Shown here piece after piece: positions 53,713 through 64,000 of a stretch of DNA of 64,000 nt; positions within the stretch are counted from its first letter, which is position 1; each line of letters opens with the position of its first letter. The stretch covers positions 623,928 to 687,927 of the forward strand of contig NW_019776179.1 in assembly GCF_001039355.2 (NCBI RefSeq), written 5' to 3'. This DNA is from Lingula anatina (taxonomy: Eukaryota; Brachiopoda; Lingulata; Lingulida; Lingulidae). Both the position numbers and the translations under genes were made by a program. The notes beneath the pieces were generated by a model, which ran no database searches, had not been told where the DNA came from, and saw only the letters and a list, made by a program, of their open reading frames with translations.

Positions 53713-55298
53713 ATACCAGTAGGATCTGCCATTTTAACGTGGCCTGCTCTCTAAAGAAATTTAGAAAGCTCATATCCGAACAATGGGGAGACACTGGATT
53801 ATTTAATCAGATGTGTGTACTAAGCGTATATCCTTTTGGGTATGTTAGATAGACTACATGTATATACATAGAAAAGGCAATGCATTCTTTGTTCTCTAAT
53901 GTTCAGCTGTATTTTACAGTGCCACATTTGTATCATGCTGGACAGAGTGACATGCGACAGCTTTATTTTTTTTCCCATGTGTTACATATATTTACATTCC
54001 TGAATTAGACAATATTTTAAGTCTATAAATTGAATGTAAAACAAAGGCTATAAGAATATTCTACCAAAATATTCATCTGCCTAGCAAGTGGATAGTTATT
54101 TTTCAATCATCTTTGTGCCTTGTAACTTGTTTTATTTCAACTTGTTTTGGTCTGTGCAGGCCAATATTTACATGAGATGTGTGATATTTTATATGCAACA
54201 AATGTACTATTTTTCCGAATCTAGTTCAGTGCAATTGCCTGTGAAGAATATTGAGCATTGGCTACAGTTACACATTGGTTACTCCTTGTTTGTCAGTCAT
54301 GTAAAGGTTTTTAAATGGGGTTCCTACTTTAGGTATTGTATAGAAAGGGTTTAAAACAAATACTAAATGGAAGTGTGTTATTGCAAGCAATGGGGTGATG
54401 TTAGGGTATTGCAATTTATGGATGCTTTTGAGTGGTTTTCTGTGATATTCAAAGACTTTTTCTTACGTAATTAGAGCAGTAGTTTGGGGATAAAAGCGCA
54501 ATCATCTTCCATTGTTATAGAGTATACTTGAGGTTATAGGTATCTATAACTTTAGACGAAGAATGGATCAAAGTTGTGCTCAAGATTCAAAGAATGACAA
54601 GTTTGTCTTCCTAATAAAAAGGAAGCACTGAAAAGAAACATGGATATATATACTTTTAAATAACCATTGGCCTAAACATAGGTTTGTGATTCCTTCTGTT
54701 TTTTTTTTTTTTTCTTTCTTAAAAATTTTTGAAGACAATGGCAATTTCAGAACAAGTTGATTCCTGGACAAACAGATAGATGTATCAGTAATGGTCAAAG
54801 CACTTAAAAGCAATGCCATCTTATCCTCTAATGGACTCCCCACATCCTAAACATACAGGGGCACAGAAATAAAATCTCAGCTCAACTTTGATCAGGGTGC
54901 AATTCGTTCTTATGCTGACATTGGTTTTGTTTCCTACGCCTGATCAGAATGGAGCCGAGATTTTATTGCTGCGCCGCCTGCAAGGATGGCACTTGTGGGA
55001 GCTGCAGGGACATTGCTTTTACGTGGGTTGGCCATATTTGATCTGCGGATCAACTTGTTCTGAATGTGCCCTAAGATGGCCATGAAAAAGTGGGAAAGAA
55101 TGTCTGGAAATTGGGGGGAAAAAACTGTGGAAACAACATCTGAGCATTTGCAGCATAAGGGGCTTCACCTGGATGGAAATTGAATCTCCTTGTTACTGGT
55201 AATGCAGGTGGTATGCATAATTGTATTGTCTTATACTGAAAATGGGTTCTTCTTAATGGTTAATAAAGGAATTCCTTGTTAAATTGTCCGAGCATTTC
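53713..55298 (+). other. GMPPA 3'UTR and flank, with a diverged repeat near 54940-55080
   Basis: No gene recognised. AATAAA at 55262-55267 is a candidate poly(A) signal. The stretch 54940-55080 shares words with the fold-back family at 16319-16690 (GAGCCGAGATTTTATT, GGCCATATTTGATC, TTCTGAATG). Confidence 0.5.
55262..55267 (+). terminator. Candidate GMPPA poly(A) signal
   Basis: AATAAA about 1.55 kb after the stop. A minus-strand AATAAA (TTTATT at 55299-55304) lies 32 bp further, so this is a plausible convergent 3' end region. Confidence 0.35.
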
Positions 55299-56017
55299 TT
55301 TATTGGGCAGCAGAAAAAATACAGTTCTGGGTCAGTTATGAAAAATACAGAAATTCCACAAGATTAAGTGTGTGTGGACATATATGCCTTAATGACTTAC
55401 CTCAATTGCACAGAGTCGATAACAGATTGCAGTGAGAAATAATATTCTTTAAACTTGGATTGCCAGTATAATTGATAAATGGTACATTACACACATTCTA
55501 CAGCCTCTTTGGAGGCGATCTAATGCCAACCCTTATGATGATGTGTACCAAATCCAATTCAACTTGGTTCTTATATGGCATTACAAATAACATTCATGTA
55601 TTATAGATAACTGCCAGGAAGACTTTGTGTACAGGTACAAATGGTCAATTACATGCCTTATAAACATATTACAACATATTTACCTTTGGTGTGGTTTGAT
55701 GGTGTTGCAACAAATCAATTCCTTTGAACCACCTTTTACTCACAATAAGCGATTCCTGCTGCATATATTTACTTTACATGGATAGTCAACTACACATACA
55801 TAACAAAAACACTGAATATGAATTGTTACCACATTAAGTACAGGTATATCATAACACTTTCTTAAAATAAGTGAGGATCACTGCCTTTAAACCTCAATAT
55901 GTAAAATATCTCAGAACTCAGCATATAATGAAAAGACATCTTTGATGCACACATATTCATGTTGGACAAATGCTCTAACAGTTTCATACAACTGTCAGGA
56001 AATGCCTTTTAGCAGCA

Positions 56018-56055
<38 letters not shown>

Positions 56056-56070
56056 ATAATAATAATAATT
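56018..56070. repeat. Poly(A) run followed by (AAT)n
   Basis: About 36 A then AATAATAAT. It could be the tail of an old retroposed element, but no body was recognised next to it. Confidence 0.85.
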
Positions 56071-56549
56071 TTTTCATAACAGACCACCTGTCTGATACTA
56101 CTGTATCTGTAGATACATAGTGCCATGAAAAATCTTAACTCAACCAATATCATAAAAAAGGTTATTTTTTCTTTCAATATAAGTCTGCATACACCAATAT
56201 CTCTTAATTTCAAACATACATACAACAAAGTTTAAGTTGAAAGCACAACATAAAACAGTCAATTAACATCAGTGATTATACAAACTTACCTGTTTCATAT
56301 TAAAAAAGGTTACCTTATCTATTAGGTATTATTCAGTCATTAAAAAAAGTCTATATGCACCTTTGAATACAATAGTGCCCTCTTAAAATTATTTTGACTA
56401 ATATTGTATTTTATGCTTGTGTGTCTACAGCAGCACAATTCTGAGCAAGTTCTAAATATTATTAAGTTTTAGCAGATACAGCTGATTTATCTTATTACTA
56501 GTTCAATCATTCCTGCAAAATACCCCCCATCTCACACACACATAAGCCT

Positions 56550-56551
<2 letters not shown>

Positions 56552-56582
<31 letters not shown>

Positions 56583-56592
56583 AACACACACA
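56552..56592. repeat. (CT)n(CA)n compound microsatellite
   Basis: A CT dinucleotide run passing into CA repeats. Confidence 0.9.
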
Positions 56593-56858
56593 GCTAATGT
56601 TCAGGAGTCTTTATGTTCATGAAAGACACTGATCTAGATTGCACGGTTAAATTTACATAGTGGACTATCTAAGTTTAGCAATTATAGTTCAGCCCAAAAT
56701 CTTGAGTCTTTTCTTGTAACAGGTCCTTGGCATGTACTCATTTCAAAGTTCATTTATCTGAGTCCTCAAATTATTATATATGGTTTCTGCCAAGTATTTA
56801 TTTTATTCCTCTAAATCATGAACATAACACTATGTGCTTCTGCCACATATTCCTGAGC

Positions 56859-59800
56859 CTATTCCTCAGAATCCTCAATATAATACTGGGCCTCTGCCAA
56901 ATATTCCCTAGTCTTTGAAGGCAAAGGCAGTACATCAATGTGATCTCTTCGTACACATTTCAGGATAATGAAGCGGCACATATGCTGAAGTGAGCGCATT
57001 TTTTGGTATCGCGAGAATGGGAACAGTAGAGAGACAGGAAAAGGTGGAAGGCCTGGAGCATGAGGTCGCATGAAGTATAAAAACTGGTGTGTCCTTGAAT
57101 GTTCCATTGCTTTCTGTATGAATTCTACAATGGAGTCATGGCCATGGGACTCTGGCTGTGTGTAAAAGCTGAAGTGACCTGAGAAGGACAAGGAGGCAAA
57201 TAAAATTGTTCATTGACAACTTGCAAGCTTTCATTTGAAAATGCTAAGCACTTTTTAAATTGCATCATCTGTTTTCATAAACTGTTAATTATAGCTTGAA
57301 TGCAACTTAAGAGACCTATCCTCAAATCATATTATCCTGAATCATACGGGGTGTACATGCTTTAGATTTCAACAGATCAATATGCATTTGACATCTTAAC
57401 TGAATTTAGAATGGGATTACAGCATTCACCACTAAATATAAAAGTACTAATTCAAAATTGAATACCTTTGTGATGCTCAATCCTGGTATGGTGAGTTTGG
57501 CCATTAGACCTAAAGCTGAGGCTTAGAATGTAGTGTTCATCTGCACTGTCTCTGACCAAAAAAGCTCCGTCTGGCTTATCGTCAAGCTTAGCTTCTGCCT
57601 CCTGTGAGCTGAGTGGACCCCAGTACCAACCAACCTATATGTACATGTAGGAGTAAAAAGAATACAGAACTAGTTTCAGATTACACAGAAAATTGCAAGA
57701 AGATGTTATTGGGAGAACAGTTCATGTCCAATTTGTCTTTTTGTGTATTATAGCATTACTCAAAACTCAAGTAATTCAACTGAATTTTGAAATAATAGAT
57801 ATAATGCACAGAGATATGTCAAAATGTAGACAAAAAATTCATATAAACTATGTAAATACCATTTTAGTAAACTGCATTTAGGTTTTATTGGTAACTGTGT
57901 GGTGGTTAAGGAGTAATATTGCCACAAACTTTTAAATCTTCCATTTCTTGATAAAGTAAACATCATTTCGTTTACAGAGACTTCACATGAACATGTTGTT
58001 GCTTACTATAGATTACATGTGTTTTAATGTGTTCTGCTTGGTTGCAGGGCTATGTTGTATCCGACATAATATGGAAATTTACTCTTCAGTAGACATATAG
58101 CAATGTCCACTTGTGTTATTATAGATAAGGAACATCGGGCCACAACAACTTCCTGGTCAAACTAGAGGTTCTACATTGAAATACCATCAGACCTGCCAGT
58201 TTTGTTTGCAGTTGTTCATTGCAGTATAAAACCACTGCCCTCAGGTTAAAAGATAATTCATTTTGTAAATATGTGATGTAAAACAAGAGCAATATCTAGG
58301 ATAAGGCAAATGCCTCTTCCAAGTTGTTTCTATGTACCGAGTCGCTGCTTGTACATGGAGCTTAAATAAGAGTCTGCATTCTGTTTATAACAGTAAAACT
58401 TAATTTCATCGCAATCTTGCCCATGGAATACACGTCTATTTACAAACTGCTCATTTCATAAACTGAAGACAGATGCACAGGAAGAGAATATTCAAATCAT
58501 TACAAGATTATCTCAAATGCATTCCACTTTATGCACAATTTTGATTAAAAACATTACACATCAAAATTCTATTTAATATTCCTTCACAAAACCACTGAGT
58601 CTTCATCATACAGACAGCTATAAATTTCATTTAGAAAAACATAACTTTACACACATTCGTTACAGGCATGCCCCACTTTCAGACAAATACAAAATGACTA
58701 TGATATTTCTTTACAACATTTCAACAACACATCTATTTTCATAATATCATTTGTGATTTAGTAGGGTGCATGAAATATGCACAGAATACTCAAATAGGGT
58801 TATCAGAGCAAAAGAAACCTGTTTCAGTGCTAGTAACATCACCCCGAGTATTGACAAAAACCTGAAATTCGCCACACAAGAGCAGCTTAATCTATAAGAA
58901 GTTTTTCAGCTCAATAAAACAGAGTTCTACATTTAAAGTGATAAGAGATAAAAAATCAGGTGCACTTACATCCTTCAGACATTCCAGTGCATCAATGCAG
59001 TTGTTTTTGACATTCCGTCTAGTAACTGAAAAGACACAGAACAAGTGAGATAATTTTGGTGATTCAAGACATGACCATTATTGTCAGGAAAAAAAAGGTT
59101 GTAAAGGAGGAAGGAAAGTTAAAATACAAAATTACAGTAACACTGTGTCTGTATTTATAAATAAAAATTAAATTCAAAGCCATACATTTCCCATAAGTAA
59201 ATGACTTAAAAAACTTAAAAGAGAAGTAGGTATTGGTAAATTGCTGAACGCTTATTCAATCTGATTTCAAAAATGTGTAAACAGCTATATGTACATGACT
59301 GTCAAACTCAGGTAGGCTATCTGTCTGATATTTATCATTATCTGAATGTTTAATTTCATTCTTGACACTTTCATAATGGACAAATATATATCTGCCACAT
59401 GTGCATAGTCATCAGCAAAATTTGTCCATGTGTTCTTTTTATAGAATTTATTAACCAAAAAATTATTTATAACTTAACTACTTTCTATCAACAAGATATG
59501 GCATATCAGAATCATATTATCATCACGATCATAATCCACCTTGCTATTCAAAACAGCTATCCAAGCTAGCCTGTACTTCATGTATTAATTATATCACAAA
59601 CCACTTGATGCATAAAATCACCCCATCTACTGAAATGTGGAAATACACTTTAAAAGTCATTAACCAGTCTACAGGTTTGGTGCGATGTGGTTTATGGACA
59701 ATAAATCATGTAAATAGCTTCTGCTTCTAAGACTAAAAGGATTTCCTTATATAATGTAAAGCCATTACTCTAAATTCAAATGTCTTGCAGTAAGGCTTTT

Positions 59801-61438
59801 TTTGGCTTGCCACTTAACTAGATTTATAAAGATTTTCTCCATGAAAGATGCTATGTTTGAAAAACAGAGAGATATGTCCCTAAAACACCACAATGAAACA
59901 TAATGCTGATGAAGTAAATCTTTAATTATTGAAGCTGACATGTTGAAGCTTCAGACAAATAATGCAATCACTGAGTATAACGTACTAGTAGTCTTCCAGT
60001 GAATCAAACACTTACCTCTTGGGGTCTCTGGAGGGTGGGGAGAATGCTCCGTGCTAACATGAAAGCTGGAGCAAGTGGACTGCTTGGCCTGCTGACATAT
60101 GCTACAGTCATGCTGTAGTTTAGATTGGCTCCGTCTCACTTCTTCCAAACTCATGTGTATAGGTTCCTCATGTGAGTGCTGACATTCAACTGCATTAGTC
60201 GAGTTATTGTTCATGTTTGTATTAGTTTCTTGGAAAGTTACACTTTCATATGGACTATCTTGTTGAGCGTCTTCGTTGCTGCTGTCAGTAGCTGAATTTT
60301 CTGCTTGTTTGACACCTGTGTCATTTTTGACAGTGTTACTTAGAGTTTCAGCAGGAAAAGATGGTTCAGGTATTTGTTGCAAGGTGGTTATATTGCCTTT
60401 CTCTGTTTCCCCACTAGTATTTTCTTGTTGCTTTATAACCTCCATTAAAGACTGAGACCGTTCATACCTTCTGTCAGGTATAGGCGGAGCATCTTCTCTT
60501 GCAGAATCGTCAAAATTGTTTTTCTCCTGAATTTCTCCACTTCCACAAGTGCTCTTCCGTTTCTGTGGTGGAGTAGCATACAAGTCCTCCACAGATTCAA
60601 CCGATTTGGTTGGAGAGGTCTCAGTTTGCGAGTCAACTACATCTGTTTGTTGATTCACTTTATCCTGCTTGAATTGAAAATTGTCATAGGTTGGGAACTC
60701 ACTCAGGCTACTTCTGAATTTTGCACTTTCTCTCCAAGCACTTTCTCTCTGTTTTAACTGCCAGTTGTCATACGTTGGGAAATCGCTCACACTGTTCCTC
60801 ATTCCAGGACTTTCCAATAAATGCTTTCTAGATTCCTCATCATTAAGTAACACAGGACTAGAGGGAACTGAATGAGTATTGGGGACTCTCAGCAGAATAT
60901 CAGCAGTCTCATAGCCACTATCGCTACTTGATTTCTCACCAGAGAAAGCGGTGTCTGTCAATGTGCCTTTTATAGAAGCTTGCTCTCTTTTGATTTCTTC
61001 TAAAGTAGCATAGTCTGGGTCTTCATCACTGAAGGAGCACCTGCTAGGAGGTATGGGGGAGGGCACAGTGGGAGGTGATGGGAGTGGTTTGGGGACAGTG
61101 CCGTCACTATGAGGCACAGCAATGCTAATGCCATTTGAAGTTGGCTGCTTTGAAGAAATCACTGGTTCAGACTTCTGCAAGGTTGTTCTTTCATCTTGTT
61201 TACTTTGTGGTACTGCCGGTTTGTTGTTATTAACGGTTACTTGATGTGATGGATTGCTGACCTGGTTGTGTGGACGCAAAGCTGGGTCAAACGACGGCAG
61301 GTCATCCTCTCCAAACCTGCGAAACGCAACCAAACTGGCCTGCCCACTGGTTCCAACCTGAGGCACATCAAATCGTCCCCTTTTGCCAACTCCTTTAAAT
61401 TTATGCTTAATTCTATGCCAAAATCCATTACTACTCAT
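56859..61438 (-). CDS. SOCS7: Suppressor of cytokine signalling, SOCS6/7 type, complete, four coding exons, 655 aa
   Basis: SH2/SOCS-box adaptor; the family recruits elongin BC-Cul5 to phosphotyrosine targets. Exons: 60016-61438, 58970-59025, 57466-57634, 56859-57178; phases agree. The long N-terminal region (1-474) starts with a basic segment (KHKFKGVGKRGR), is Pro/Ser-rich, and has tyrosine motifs at about Y143 (DPDYATL), Y176, Y223 (PTYDNW), Y251 (PTYDNF), Y287 (LYATP) and Y397 (SPYESV). The SH2 domain starts at GWYWGP (495-500); FLVRDS contains the phosphotyrosine-binding Arg521. RIEHHKGHFSFY and PGLPPFPVSLL follow. The SOCS box has SLQHMCRF (BC box) and DVLPLP (Cul5 box). Residues after FSFY resemble SOCS7 slightly more than SOCS6, so it may be the single invertebrate SOCS6/7 orthologue. 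The start has no alternative in the exon; a 5'UTR intron further up is possible. Confidence 0.93.
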
Positions 61439-64000
61439 GGTGGCATCTGCATGAGCTGTGAATCTTAGGAACAGTCAGGTACGCAAAAGGAAACATCACA
61501 GATCACATGTCACCTGGTAAGAAAGAAAAGTTATGCAGAATTACCAGTCCGACAACATGTTCACTTGTCTAAAAGATGAAACATATGTTACCACAGTACC
61601 AAGCACCTGCTCTGACGGTGACAAGATGATAGTTTCTGTTGGACAGATGTGTGGTTGACAGTTAAAATGAGTCATCACAGAATGCAATTAAATACGCAGC
61701 GAGATATGAAGCACCAATTACACGGTGCTATAACTTCAAAATTTTTCTCTGTTGGCAAAGTTTAACTGACAAATGTGGCAAAAAGTGTACAGCCAAAAAA
61801 AATTGGGATTATTCCAAATGTAAGAATTATAAGCCTAGCTTTTGACCTAAGCCCATATTATCACTTTAAAAAGGCAAACTTTGTTCTTCTTAACATAAAG
61901 TTGTTGATATAATACAACGATCTCCATACACCACTCACATTAAGTCTATCTCACATTAAGTCTCAGTTTATCTTTTTTGTGTTCACCAAATAAAGCAATG
62001 ATTGGAAGGGATCAAAATACAACATTTAAAGTGGTCTTATACCGAGTTAATTGGCACATAATCAGACCTAGGTATGTCTCTGTGCAAACACTATAAAGTG
62101 ACAACATCAAAACAGGAGTGACCTACCACTGCAAAGTCTGAGGTGAGGTCAACATATAAAAAACATATTATAATACACATTAAAATTATTACTATCTGCC
62201 ACAACTAGAACTGGCATTTCACTTTAGCTTAAATCGGAAATCCATATGTTACCTGAGCCATTTTTAAAGTTATCTTTTTCATAAACATTTTCATTTCTCT
62301 TTTAAATCAGGATGCTATCAAACTGCATTTATCTTAATTGCTCTACTATTGGCCATATTCCTATCAAACAGGAAGTCTTTCTTACCATTCCCTTCTCCAA
62401 ACAAAAAATAGATAATATATACTGTACTTACCAAATGCAACATAACTCACCATATGCAGATCCATTACAAATATTATCCTTACATAAGAGACACTATATT
62501 TACTATATTTCAAACAGGGTATATTTAAAACTTTAAGAAACATAAAATACAAACAAGATAGATAATTTTTTTTTTTCAATTTTTTTCAACCCACACAAAT
62601 AAAGTTCTCAGAATCTGTGTCAAGCTCTCTAATAAAATGTGCCCAGGATGTGTCACCTAGACAAATTTGGACTCAGTTTACCTACAGGCTATGATATCTA
62701 TTACTCAGAGCTAGGGCAAAGAGATAATAAACATATATTGTAACATTCCAATACTGTTGAATACATATAAAATTTATGGATAAAAAACTCTGAATAATTA
62801 ACATGGGAACAAAAATCTTAAAGAATCTCAGAATTCATTAGAATTGAATTTAAAATCTCCAAATTCAATGATTTCATGGAAAAAGGTTGCCTACATGCTG
62901 ATATGATAAGGTTTATTTATACGTCAACTGTAATTTAGCTGTGGACCTTATCTACTTCACAATTTTATCTAGAGCATAAATGGTAATCATTATTATTTCA
63001 TGTATTACCAAGAAGAGAATTAAAACTGCAGTATGGTCCAATTAAGATGGGCTACCTTCATTTTGTAATAGTTCCACAGTCAGATTTGGAATATTCTCCT
63101 TACTTTGTTCTATCTTTGTTCTATCCTTCTTACTAGAATTTACTATTTTAATAAAATATAAACTGGTCAACAGAAAATGTGATCAAGCAAAGAGGTTTAT
63201 AATACATGTAGAGTTGCATGGTTACTTATTTAATCTAACACAATGAAAAAAAAAATGAAAATGAGTTCAATATCATGCACAAATGAATACTTTGCCACTA
63301 CCAGAAATATGTATGTGAAATAAATATAAACATTAATGAAATGCATAACCTCAAACTTTTCATAGAAATAGACTTCTGTCATAATCTCGGAATATGTAGT
63401 AACATCAATGCATGTACTGTATCCAAACTATTTTCCTAGCACTGTCATCAATATTAACAGATGTGTTGTACAATAGAGTACAACAGAATATGTGTAAAAG
63501 ATATAACCTCTATAGAACTGGAATTCTTCCACACATTCGTGTATATTTTCTTCTTCGTCTAGTCAAAATTTTCTGGGCAAGTAGATTTTTGTGAGCTCTT
63601 GCCTGAAGGGCAATAACTTGCAAGTGTCCAAAAACCAACCCCCACAGAACTACAACATTTAACAGTTAAACCTAAAGAAGGTGCCTTAACATAATTTAGA
63701 ATACCATCTTCGTAGCCGAAGAGATTGGTTTTGGCACCAATCCTCTCACACACTCACTGATATTAAGCATTAACTAAGTCGGGGAGATTTGGGCAAATCT
63801 ATTTTGTTTATGAATGAAATAAAGTTGGTTGATTGTATTACCATGCTAAAAAGTGGTGCTGTACTCTGTAATTACAGAACGTTTGGTCATGAAATACACA
63901 TGTGCAGTTGAATGTGCCCGTAAGTTAAAATAATAAAATATTCATTGTTTTCAACAGAAGAAGCGAAAATGTTACTGGATGCATAGTCACCTCAGTTTCC
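61439..64000 (-). other. SOCS gene 5' flank or 5'UTR intron
   Basis: AT-rich, no exon, RNA gene or recognisable repeat supported. A non-coding first exon and the promoter of the SOCS gene may lie here or beyond the window. Confidence 0.4.

Larger units (their letters stand above)
55299..56858 (-). other. SOCS6/7-type gene 3'UTR and flank
   Basis: No coding region recognised. Candidate minus-strand poly(A) signals are at 56797-56802 and 56802-56807 (close to the stop) and 55299-55304 (long 3'UTR). Contains an A-run followed by AAT triplets (56018-56070). Confidence 0.4.

Overview
The window is nuclear DNA of an animal. Genes are split into many small exons with GT-AG introns, AT-rich introns and long UTRs, and there are many microsatellites, short inverted-repeat elements and decayed LINEs. 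Every recognisable protein is a metazoan family. An invertebrate bilaterian, probably a lophotrochozoan such as a mollusc, fits best, but that is an inference from gene content and repeat style. No prokaryotic, viral or CRISPR content was seen.

Layout: (1) 1-960, minus: three exons of a group XV phospholipase A2/LCAT-like gene, cut by the window edge and by an N at 960. (2) 2651-7110, minus: a complete two-exon UDP-glucuronosyltransferase (531 aa), with relics of a second UGT copy in its intron and upstream, and a CR1/L2-type LINE fragment between. (3) 8545-11665, minus: a guanylate-binding-protein (GBP) relic with three in-frame stops but no frameshift. (4) 13783-29414, plus: RPS6KA5/MSK1-type double kinase, 14 exons, first exon(s) not found. 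A 1.59-kb direct repeat flanks its first recovered exon, and a 258-bp inverted copy of its hydrophobic-motif exon lies in a downstream intron. (5) 33118-34073, plus: PRORSD1-type trans-editing deacylase, two exons. (6) 35892-48436, minus: complete exportin-6, 23 exons, 1158 aa, interrupted by a 601-base gap with duplicated flanks. (7) 48743-53712, plus: complete GMPPA, 11 exons, 425 aa, head-to-head with XPO6 across 306 bp. (8) 56859-61438, minus: complete SOCS6/7-type gene, four coding exons, 655 aa. The rest is UTR, intron and repeat.

The genes do not form one pathway; this is an ordinary mixed animal neighbourhood. The most unusual structure is in MSK. The 123-nt exon carrying the N-kinase hydrophobic motif is copied without a mismatch in inverted orientation 2 kb downstream, so the pre-mRNA could fold into a 258-bp duplex. 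That exon is phase 0-0, so skipping it would keep the frame while deleting regulatory phosphosites. Several gap-flanking duplications look like unmerged haplotype contigs, so part of the apparent structure is assembly artefact; these cases are flagged.
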